Shown here: piece after piece, positions 1 through 6,883 of the stretch
Numbering within the stretch: position 1 is the stretch's first letter
Layout of the letters: each line of letters starts with the position of its first letter
IMG/VR virus record: IMGVR_UViG_3300031885_000034
Location: 1-45,285 of that record
Strand: one strand, 5' to 3'
Length of the DNA stretch: 45,285 nucleotides
Source: a virus
Notes under the pieces: generated by a model
The model's database searches: none
Told to the model about the DNA's origin: nothing
What the model saw: the letters and a program-made list of their open reading frames with translations, nothing else
Translations under genes and position numbers: made by a program

Positions 1-132
1 TGTCACGTTTGAGTCAGGGTCGAGTAATTAGAGTCGGTGTTCCGTCGGTTCCATAGGAGGGTGTACGTGTACTCCTACTAGCTGCAAACCTAAAAAAGCT
101 AACCGCGTGGAGGAGCAGGACCTCATCAAACC

Positions 133-227
133 CACCTTGTACTTTCATGGAGAAATGAAAATCTAACTGATGTAGTACATAGATGCTGTAATCACCTGCT
201 TTCTTTAGGAACTCAAAGGAACAAGGT
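133..227 (+). ncRNA. Repeated structured RNA-like element, copy A
   Basis: An unassigned element that recurs at 29907-30002. It is closed by a perfect 7-bp stem, ACCTTGT (134-140) with ACAAGGT (221-227). Inside is a hairpin TTTCAT (143-148) / ATGAAA (155-160) with a GGAGAA loop. The 3' part contains a 19-base block GAACTCAAAGGAACAAGGT (209-227) that is identical in copy B. Spacing between the shared blocks is the same to within one base. One stem pair differs between copies in a compensatory way, which favours RNA structure. Strand is inferred from the location: both copies would lie at the 3' side of plus-strand genes. Function is unknown. It could also be a recombination or protein-binding site. 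Confidence 0.5.
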
Positions 228-268
228 TTTACAAGGGAGTATATCAAACATCTAGTGAACGTTAAATG

Positions 269-277
269 TTATATATA
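269..277 (+). promoter_or_regulatory. Archaeal TATA-like box
   Basis: TTATATATA in a locally AT-rich stretch matches the archaeal TATA consensus. A start about 25 bases downstream (near 300) would produce an RNA that runs through the tandem hairpins at 411-506. The box is nearly symmetric, so its direction is uncertain. Confidence 0.35.
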
Positions 278-410
278 CCCCACCCTCATGGAAGGCGAAG
301 AACTAGTGATATGGTATAGACTATTACCAATCCACCGTACCCTCTTAAACAACAACGATGACTGCTCTCTCTGATGTGATGTCGATTCGATGTATGTACG
401 TCTGTTCGAT

Positions 411-506
411 GTTACGTCCCATCCCTCTTAAGGGATGGGATGTACGTAACGAGAGAGAAGATGTTACGTCCTAATCCCCTCCTCTCCTTCGGAGGAGGGG
501 ATTAGG
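411..506 (+). other. Two tandem GC-rich hairpins sharing a 5' lead motif
   Basis: Hairpin 1: GTTACGT (411-417) plus CCCATCCCT (418-426) pair with AGGGATGGG (431-439) and ACGTAAC (444-450), leaving the small loop CTTA and a 4-base bulge. Hairpin 2: CCTAATCCCCTCC (470-482) pairs perfectly with GGAGGGGATTAGG (494-506). Both are preceded by the same sequence GATGTTACGTCC (409 and 461). The shared lead with different but equally well-paired stems suggests a duplicated RNA element, perhaps a terminator-like or leader structure. No long U-tract follows, so a classical intrinsic terminator is not supported. Confidence 0.5.
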
Positions 507-638
507 ATAGGCTAGGAGAGAAAGTTAATGCTGACAAGTTCATCTCGGGTTTACGGAGAGGAGGAGGGAAGGACGTTCACACATCGTTTCCTGTAGGACC
601 ACGGGAGATGCTCTCTCAGCAGGTGACCAAACCTTTGT

Positions 639-669
639 CCAACCTATATCGTTTATATACCAACCTATA
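639..669 (+). promoter_or_regulatory. Probable late promoter with operator-like direct repeat
   Basis: TTTATATA (652-659) fits an archaeal TATA box. It is bracketed by two exact copies of CCAACCTATA (639-648 and 660-669), 21 bases apart, about two helical turns. A regulator bound there would cover the TATA box. Transcription would begin near 685 and leave a leader of roughly 275 bases before the terminase small subunit gene. The box and repeat are seen directly. The regulatory role is inferred. Confidence 0.45.
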
Positions 670-961
670 CTCCCCCTTCATCTGCGTTAGTACTACGGGA
701 AGAAGCGCAACGTAAGTCCTGACCCATAAACTGGGCGGAGGCAACACGACTTCTTCCGTGTCGACGTTGTTCAACCGAACGACGTCAGACAGAATCAAAT
801 CTCCGATATGACTGCCCTCAGCGGACAGAAATATCGGATTAACAAAATATACCGCGTCGGGAATCCGTACGAGCGGACGGCCCGACACCCGGTGAGGAGG
901 TCTCGGGACGCTGAGACTAGAACTCGTAAACCCTCACCGGGATTAATAACACGAGGGTAAG

Positions 962-1435
962 ATGGGACGACCGAGTAAATTAACGCCAGAGTTGCAGGAG
1001 CAGCTCTGCGCAGCAATTGAAGCAGGTGCACACCCAGAAACAGCTTGCAACCTCGTGAAGATTTGCATTCCGACTTACTACAACTGGCTCGCTGAGGGAC
1101 GAAAGGAGAGCCGCGAGGATTATACGGAATTTGCGCTAGCGGTTGATGCGGCTAAGGCGAGGTGCACGCAGCGTAAGTTACAGACGATTGAGAACGCCGC
1201 TGCGTCAGGAACGTGGCAAGCTGCCGCATGGTACCTTGAACGCACGCAGCCGGATAAATACGCCCTTAAACGTGACATCAATATACACTCATCCCACGAA
1301 CCACTTCAAGTGGAGGTGAAAACCGTTGAACCCAACGCAGACCGAATTGCCTCCATCCTCTCTGTACTCGCCACAGTGGGTGTCGTCCCTACCGAAGGAG
1401 AAATTAAGGCAGCTGGAACAAATTACCACGCCTAG
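962..1435 (+). CDS. Terminase small subunit
   Basis: 157 residues. Terminase small subunits bind viral DNA at the packaging site and deliver it to the large subunit. The N-terminus opens with GRPSKLTPEL and continues into a helix-turn-helix region (about residues 8-45: an EAGAHPETAC segment followed by IPTYYNWLAEG), typical of phage TerS. A helical middle follows (AKARCTQRKLQTIENAA). The ATG is preceded by GAGGGTAAG. It overlaps the large subunit gene by 110 bases, an arrangement common for TerS-TerL pairs. The call rests on the HTH type, the size and the adjacent TerL. Confidence 0.8.
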   Translation: MGRPSKLTPELQEQLCAAIEAGAHPETACNLVKICIPTYYNWLAEGRKESREDYTEFALAVDAAKARCTQRKLQTIENAAASGTWQAAAWYLERTQPDKYALKRDINIHSSHEPLQVEVKTVEPNADRIASILSVLATVGVVPTEGEIKAAGTNYHA

Positions 1436-2660
1436 GATGACGAAGTACATCAAAGCCGTCCCAACTCCTAAACAGGCTGCGCTGATGCTTTATAACGGAC
1501 GCGAAGCATTTTATGGTGGAGCAGCTGGTGGCGGTAAGAGCATGGGTCTCTTGATGTGCGCGCTCCAGTACGTCGACCAGCCAGACTATAGCGCGCTGCT
1601 TCTTAGACGTACGTTCACGATGCTCAACCAGTCGAACGGGCTTATTCCAATGTCAAAGGAATGGCTGATGGAGACTGATGCTAAATGGAGTGAGATGGAA
1701 CGGCGCTGGGTGTTTCCAAACGGTGCGATGCTTTCGTTCGGATATTTGGAAAGTGAGAATGACAAATACCAGTACCAGGGCGCACAGCACCAGTTTGTTG
1801 GCTTCGATGAGCTTACACAGTTCACCGAAAGTCAGTATGAATACCTATTCTCGAGATTACGAAGGTTGAAAGATTCCGTGGTGCCCATCCGCATGCGTTC
1901 TACAAGCAATCCTGGTGGAGTTGGGCACGAGTGGGTAAGACAAAAATTCGTGAAGCAGCCAAAATCATTGGACCGCATATTCATTCCAGCCGGGTTAGCA
2001 GATAATCCGTACCTGGACCAAGCGGAATATATTCTCGCACTCAAAGAACTCGACCCTGTCACACAAGCCCAACTGCTCAACGGTGATTGGGACGTTAGGC
2101 AGGGCGGAGACATTTTCAAGCGTGAGTGGTTGAGGTATTATGACGAAATTCCCGGAGACCTTGAACGTGTAGTTCAGGGCTGGGATTTAGCTATCACGCA
2201 AAGAACAACGGGCGATTATACCGCTGGCGTAACACTCGGCGTCAAGGAAGGTAAGTGGTATGTGCTGGACATTTTCCGTTCACACGTAGACTTCCCAACA
2301 GCGTTAAGGATTATCAAGTCCAAGGCTGAACAGTTCAATCCGGAAGCTATTGCAATCGAAAGTAACAGCTACCAGTTGGCTGTTGTACAGGAATTAAGAA
2401 GGAGTACAAGCCTTCCAGTTGTGCCTCAAATTGCGAAGACTGATAAGGTGCAGAAGCTGATGAGCTTGGGTGCATTTTTCGAAGGCGGAAGGATTCTTCT
2501 CCATCACAAGATGCAGGAGTTTGTTGGGGAATATCTCGAATTTCCAACCGGCGGGCACGATGATATGCTTGACGCACTCTGGTATGCAACTGAACGACTG
2601 AAGCACAGAGGCATACGTTCGACGAACATCAACATCGATGATTTGGGGGCGATTGTGTGA
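1326..2660 (+). CDS. Terminase large subunit (ATPase and nuclease)
   Basis: 444 residues. This is the motor that pumps DNA into the prohead and cuts concatemers. ATPase domain: Walker A GGAAGGGKS at residues 64-72, Walker B VGFDELTQF with D161 and E162, and a coupling motif STSNPGG at 192-198. RNase H-like nuclease domain: D287 in GWDLAI, E345 in AIESN and D412/D416 in HDDMLDAL. I chose the TTG start at 1326 because GGAGGTGA sits 7 bases upstream. An internal ATG at 1437 has no comparable site. It overlaps the TerS end by 110 bases and the next gene by 4. Confidence 0.95.
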   Translation: MNPTQTELPPSSLYSPQWVSSLPKEKLRQLEQITTPRMTKYIKAVPTPKQAALMLYNGREAFYGGAAGGGKSMGLLMCALQYVDQPDYSALLLRRTFTMLNQSNGLIPMSKEWLMETDAKWSEMERRWVFPNGAMLSFGYLESENDKYQYQGAQHQFVGFDELTQFTESQYEYLFSRLRRLKDSVVPIRMRSTSNPGGVGHEWVRQKFVKQPKSLDRIFIPAGLADNPYLDQAEYILALKELDPVTQAQLLNGDWDVRQGGDIFKREWLRYYDEIPGDLERVVQGWDLAITQRTTGDYTAGVTLGVKEGKWYVLDIFRSHVDFPTALRIIKSKAEQFNPEAIAIESNSYQLAVVQELRRSTSLPVVPQIAKTDKVQKLMSLGAFFEGGRILLHHKMQEFVGEYLEFPTGGHDDMLDALWYATERLKHRGIRSTNINIDDLGAIV

Positions 2661-2884
2661 ACTGGAAAGCGTTGTTCGGAAAACCGCACACGGAAGAACC
2701 GAAAGACACACCAACATCGGTTAAGACGGTTTCAGTGTGCTTTATCTGCGGACGTGTGTTTACAAACGAGGATAAAATCCCAACGCATCTATGCACAAGA
2801 ACTTTCTATGCACGTCATGAAACGTGCCCCGAACGAGCCGAAGAAACCGCTACGTTCACAATTGACATGGGGGAACCGAAATGA
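2657..2884 (+). CDS. Small zinc-finger-like protein
   Basis: 75 residues, GTG start overlapping the terminase stop by 4 bases. A CFICGRVF segment (CxxC) is followed by HLC and then HETC, which could bind zinc. I do not recognise a family. It lies in the head operon between the terminase and peptidase genes, so it is co-expressed with packaging proteins. Confidence 0.6.
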   Translation: MNWKALFGKPHTEEPKDTPTSVKTVSVCFICGRVFTNEDKIPTHLCTRTFYARHETCPERAEETATFTIDMGEPK

Positions 2885-3069
2885 TGTATGATGAGGGAAT
2901 CACGTTCGGAAACTCATTCACTTATCCGCCAGCTCAATGGCAGACACATATAGTCTACTGGTATTATGCTAGCTGCCCGGTTTGCGGATATGGCGCATTT
3001 TGCCCGAACGGCGTTCTTCCCATCCATTCATGCATTCCATGTGACCGCGCGGAGGAGTTGTACCGATGA
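2881..3069 (+). CDS. Small cysteine-rich protein
   Basis: 62 residues, ATG start overlapping the previous stop by 4 bases. It has CPVCGYGAFC and a later HSCIPC, a possible four-cysteine zinc site. The C-terminal CxxCDRAEEL resembles the CPERAEE end of the preceding protein, so the two may be diverged paralogs. Function unknown. Confidence 0.55.
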   Translation: MMYDEGITFGNSFTYPPAQWQTHIVYWYYASCPVCGYGAFCPNGVLPIHSCIPCDRAEELYR

Positions 3070-3815
3070 GACTAGGCAGACTCCCAGCAAGGGTGGATAA
3101 GAGGACATTGAAGCTTACAAACATTCTCAACGTTGCAGCTCTTCCGCCGTTACCAGGTCAGTTTGATGTCGATTTCAATCTTCACGCAGACATCCTGCCA
3201 CAGATGTTCGGCAACGATACGTGGGGAGACTGCGTTATCGCTGGTCGAGCTAACTGGACGCTGAGGGCGGAGTATTTCGAACAGAAGATAATCCTTCCAA
3301 TAACGACCGCCGAAGTTCTTAAAGAGTATTGGATAGAGCAGGGCGGCGGATGTTGCAGGCATCCAGATAACGGGCTTGTGATGCTTGATTCGTTGAACGA
3401 TTGGCGTTCATACGGCTGGAAGACTGCAAAGAACGTATACGCGATATTTGCGTTCGCAGGTATAGACTGGAAAAACCATGACGAATTCTGCTATGCAACA
3501 TTTCTTCTGGGCGGCGGATACATTGGCATCGACGTACCGGAATCTGCGATAACACAGTTCAACAAGGAGCAACCTTGGACTGTTGTTCCGGATTCGAACA
3601 TCGTCGGCGGTCATTGCATCTACATTGTTGCCTATAACAACACTGGCCCAATCTGCGTAACGTGGGGCAGAAGGCAGCAGATGACATGGGAATTTTTGGA
3701 TACATACTGCGAAGAAGCATATGCTATCGTAGATAAGCCAGACAGGTTTGTCCAAAACAGCCCGGTAGACCTTCCGAAGCTCGTCGAATATCTCAACATT
3801 CTGGAGGCGCTGTAA
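3066..3815 (+). CDS. Papain-like cysteine peptidase family protein
   Basis: 249 residues. The N-terminus RLGRLPARVDKRTLKL and the block GNDTWGDCVIAG (residues 49-60, C56) match a family found in many tailed phages, in which GNDTxGDC carries the presumed catalytic cysteine. A GGHCIYIVAYNN block places the candidate histidine at 183, followed by VTWGRRQQMTWEF. The fold is papain-like by family knowledge. Substrate is unknown. It lies between TerL and the portal, so a role in virion protein processing is possible, but a separate prohead protease is encoded at 6883. It overlaps the upstream gene by 4 bases. Confidence 0.7.
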   Translation: MRLGRLPARVDKRTLKLTNILNVAALPPLPGQFDVDFNLHADILPQMFGNDTWGDCVIAGRANWTLRAEYFEQKIILPITTAEVLKEYWIEQGGGCCRHPDNGLVMLDSLNDWRSYGWKTAKNVYAIFAFAGIDWKNHDEFCYATFLLGGGYIGIDVPESAITQFNKEQPWTVVPDSNIVGGHCIYIVAYNNTGPICVTWGRRQQMTWEFLDTYCEEAYAIVDKPDRFVQNSPVDLPKLVEYLNILEAL

Positions 3816-6353
3816 GTGGCTACGCTGAGAGAACGCTTCGCAGATTTCATCACAAGCGGTAGCTTAACGAAAGCTCGTAAGGGTATGGCCGGGTATGAAA
3901 TGTTCACGAAAGCCGGTCGTGAAGCTGCTGGTAGACCGCTTGCAGATGTTTATCGGGCGGATGAAGATTCGAAAATTCAAATCCCAAGATATCCACAATC
4001 AGTAGATGAGCTGTTCGCAATCATGCGGGACTGCTCAGTAGCGGCAACGTGTAAGAAGGAGCTACGCAATCAAATCTTCCGACGCGGATGGGAATGGTCG
4101 GAAATCTTTAGCGCGAAGTGTCTTCTTTGTGGGAAGGAGTATGACAATCTAGACCCGGATAAGAGTGTGTGCGAGGAATGTGGCGGAGATATGGAACCGC
4201 CACCGCAGAAAGAAACAAACTTTATGGATGCGCTTTTGCGCTCTTGTAACGAAAATCATCAAGACATCACTGCGGTGTTTGGAGAGATTGAAGACGACAT
4301 GAACACCGTTGATGACGGGTATATGATTGTTCGCCAGCGCTATCACCAAAACAACGATGGTTCAATCGAAAAGCGCGAGATAGTTGAGATTATCAGCGGT
4401 GACCCGCGTGTGATGAGGATTGTCGCGGATAACACGGGTAAGAGAGGCGGGATGCTCTTTACGTGTCTCCAACACCGCGAAGTGTTAGAGAAAGATAAGA
4501 CGAAGATGTGCCCGAAGTGCAATCTTCCCTTGTTCGACGTTCATTTCATTGCCGAGAAGAGCCGAACCGCGACGCTTGGGGGCGGAGATATCGGACAGGC
4601 GTTCGTCGAAGGAGAGGTGTATCACGTAAGCAAGTACCAGCCAAGCCTGCTTTATGGTCAAGCACCGCCAGCTGTTATTCTCTGGAATGAAATGGCTGCG
4701 CTTGTGTATATGACAAGATGGCAACGGGCTCTTTGGGAGAAGGGACGTATGCCAAAAGGTATCGGTGTTGCTTCAACGATGAATCCCGATAGCTTTTATG
4801 CTGTTTGGGCTGCAGAGATGGAGAAGGTTCGCACCGACCCACAGTACATCCCAATCATCACAGTCGAACCAGCTACTTCGGAGGGTAAGGCGGGATTGGA
4901 GTTTGTGCCGTTGATGCCTGATATGAAGGAGATGGAATATAGCAACACACGCGATGAGCTCAGAGAGCGTATATCAGCGTTCTTCGGTGTGAGCAACGTA
5001 TTCCTTGCCGATACAAGTTCAAGCGGAGGTTTGAACAACGAAGGTATGCAGGTTCTCGTCACGAACAGAGCGGCTGAGAGAGGCCAATATCCGTACAACA
5101 AAATCCTGTTCCCAGCTATCTGTCGCATCCTCGGCGTAACAGGACATCAGCCTAAACTCTTACCGCCTGAAGAGCAAGATGAGATGCGTGCACTTCAAAG
5201 AGACCAGATGAAGATTCAAAACGCCCAAGCGATGAAATCGATGGGCTTCGAAGTCACGCTTGATGAGTATGGTGATTTCGAATATAGCCGTGCACCTATA
5301 CCCGAACCAACAGCGGTACCAGCAGCGGGGCAGTTTGAACCCAGCCCTCCAAACGAAGCTAGAAACGTTCAGGGACAAGGTGGCTCATCACCCGAGCCAA
5401 CTGGTGGAGCTGGTGCACCAAGCGAAGGTGGAACACCAACGAAGTCGAGCCGAATCATCCAAGAAACAGTGTACAAAGCTCCGCCAACAAATCTCGAAGC
5501 ATGTATCAACAACGAGCTTTGGTTCAACGAAGGCATGGAATATGACGAAGCGAAGCAAATCTGTTATGAGTTGATGGGCGGAGAAGAGTATTTCGGGAAA
5601 GTAGAGAAGGCGGGCGGTACGCTTAACGTAGCTTATGATGTTACAAAAGCCCTTGAAAAAGCCATCGAAGCGGTTTGGGAAGCAGCAGAACCAAGATTCT
5701 CTACACAAGACCGAACCGAGTGGATACAAGAAACAAGCAAGGCGATGGAAGAGGGCTTGAAACGAGCGGTTGAAACAAACCTTCGATATGCTCTGGATTA
5801 TGGCTACAGACACACAAGTGCTGTGACAAAAGCATATGTTCCTCCGCCCGATGAAAAGTACATCAGCATGATTAACCGCAGCCCAGTTTGGGGTGCGTTC
5901 AAAGACTTTCAGAAAACGCTGAGCGACAAGTTGAGCCAAGCAGTGAAAGACGTTCTGTCGAGTACGGAACCAACCGTTGACAACATCGTTAAAGCGATGC
6001 GTAACATAGTGAACGGTGAGCGATATAAGCTAGAACGTATCGCCAGAACCGAATCGCACTCATTCGTTTTGTCCGGACGAGAACTTGCATTCCGCCAGAG
6101 TGACCCGAAGAACAACTGGCTGTATGAATGGGTCGGACCAAACGATAATCGCACATCAGGCGTTTGCAAGCTCATCAAAGAGCGTGTGAGTAAAGAAGGA
6201 GAAGGAAACGGTGTTCCTCTCGAAAGGCTGAAGACAATCATTAAGGAGGAATCAGTGAAGTTCAACAAAGCAGGTTGGCAGTTCAGAGACTGGCAGCCAC
6301 ACATCAACTGCAGACACACAGCAGTCAAAAGCGGGAGCATGAAAAAGCGATGA
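3816..6353 (+). CDS. Portal protein fused to a MuF-like head morphogenesis domain
   Basis: 845 residues. Portals form the dodecameric DNA channel at the capsid vertex. The portal domain covers about residues 1-490, with the conserved region ERISAFFGVSNVFLADTSS (384-402). Two zinc-ribbon-like inserts are visible: C102/C105/C119/C122 and C217/H220/C232/C235. A Pro/Gly-rich linker (495-545) leads to a peptide IIQETVYKA (547-555), a cysteine-bracketed helical motif (C563-C583) and a C-terminal MuF/SPP1 gp7-like domain with IARTE (742-746) and HINCRH (829-834). The GTG start has GGAGG just upstream, and the gene follows the peptidase stop directly. The portal-MuF fusion is known in other phages. 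The zinc inserts are unusual. Confidence 0.9.
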   Translation: MATLRERFADFITSGSLTKARKGMAGYEMFTKAGREAAGRPLADVYRADEDSKIQIPRYPQSVDELFAIMRDCSVAATCKKELRNQIFRRGWEWSEIFSAKCLLCGKEYDNLDPDKSVCEECGGDMEPPPQKETNFMDALLRSCNENHQDITAVFGEIEDDMNTVDDGYMIVRQRYHQNNDGSIEKREIVEIISGDPRVMRIVADNTGKRGGMLFTCLQHREVLEKDKTKMCPKCNLPLFDVHFIAEKSRTATLGGGDIGQAFVEGEVYHVSKYQPSLLYGQAPPAVILWNEMAALVYMTRWQRALWEKGRMPKGIGVASTMNPDSFYAVWAAEMEKVRTDPQYIPIITVEPATSEGKAGLEFVPLMPDMKEMEYSNTRDELRERISAFFGVSNVFLADTSSSGGLNNEGMQVLVTNRAAERGQYPYNKILFPAICRILGVTGHQPKLLPPEEQDEMRALQRDQMKIQNAQAMKSMGFEVTLDEYGDFEYSRAPIPEPTAVPAAGQFEPSPPNEARNVQGQGGSSPEPTGGAGAPSEGGTPTKSSRIIQETVYKAPPTNLEACINNELWFNEGMEYDEAKQICYELMGGEEYFGKVEKAGGTLNVAYDVTKALEKAIEAVWEAAEPRFSTQDRTEWIQETSKAMEEGLKRAVETNLRYALDYGYRHTSAVTKAYVPPPDEKYISMINRSPVWGAFKDFQKTLSDKLSQAVKDVLSSTEPTVDNIVKAMRNIVNGERYKLERIARTESHSFVLSGRELAFRQSDPKNNWLYEWVGPNDNRTSGVCKLIKERVSKEGEGNGVPLERLKTIIKEESVKFNKAGWQFRDWQPHINCRHTAVKSGSMKKR

Positions 6354-6883
6354 TAGAAACGTTGGTAACGCATAGCGTGGACAAAAAGATGATGGCCAAA
6401 GTGACAAAATGGCTTGGTCAAGCTCTTTCAGACACAGCTTTCGACGGACAGGCTTATGCAGTGAAAACGCTTATCGCTCACGACAACGTAGACACCGGTT
6501 TTCTGATGGATAACATCAACGTTGATTTGACGCGTATCCCGAAAGGCGAAACGCGTGTATACACACAAGTGCCATACGCTCCGCCCGTTGAATTCGGTGC
6601 GGGGCCATCAGGTGAACAGCCAACCGGAGGTTGGTGGCCGCCTGAAGCACCAATCAAAGCCTGGGTTGCAAGAAAACTTGGTAAAACTGGCAAGGATTTG
6701 GATAAAACCACTTGGGCTATTCGAAATGCAATCCATAAGAGAGGTCTTGTACCAGCTCCGTTCATGCGACCAGCAGCAGACCACATGCGAAAACAACTTG
6801 CAATTTACGCAGAAAGAGCTATAGGCCGAGCATTCAAAGAAGAAACCGGCCCGCTCACCATAGTATCGAAGGAGGCACACTGA
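6350..6883 (+). CDS. HK97 gp10-like head-tail protein
   Basis: 177 residues. The segment VDTGFLMDNINVD followed by YTQVPYAPPVEFG is typical of the HK97 gp10-like family, which contributes to the neck or tail completion. The C-terminal RGLVPAPFMRPAADHMRKQL also fits this family. The ATG at 6350 overlaps the portal stop as ATGA, so I prefer it to upstream in-frame starts that would lie deep inside the portal gene. Its place next to the portal instead of beside the connector genes at 19 kb is unusual. Confidence 0.75.
   Translation: MIETLVTHSVDKKMMAKVTKWLGQALSDTAFDGQAYAVKTLIAHDNVDTGFLMDNINVDLTRIPKGETRVYTQVPYAPPVEFGAGPSGEQPTGGWWPPEAPIKAWVARKLGKTGKDLDKTTWAIRNAIHKRGLVPAPFMRPAADHMRKQLAIYAERAIGRAFKEETGPLTIVSKEAH

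Larger units (their letters stand above)
1..961. other. Non-coding structured left region upstream of the terminase genes
   Basis: About 960 bases with no convincing gene. Two minus-strand open frames (14-247 and 616-888) lack ribosome binding sites and lie over strong hairpins or promoter-like DNA, so I do not call them. The region contains a hairpin TAGGAG/CTCCTA (54-59 with 72-77), the RNA-like element copy A (133-227), a TATA-like box (269-277), two tandem GC-rich hairpins (411-506) and a TATA-like box bracketed by a direct repeat (639-669). It probably holds regulatory RNA and the late promoter. The left edge of the window cuts whatever lies further left. Confidence 0.6.

Noticed and set aside
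14-247. Minus-strand 77-residue frame at the left edge
   Set aside because: It coincides with the structured element A, and no binding site is seen.
616-888. Minus-strand 90-residue frame in the left non-coding region
   Set aside because: GTG start without a binding site. It overlaps the operator-like repeat and TATA box on the plus strand. Not excluded, but not supported.
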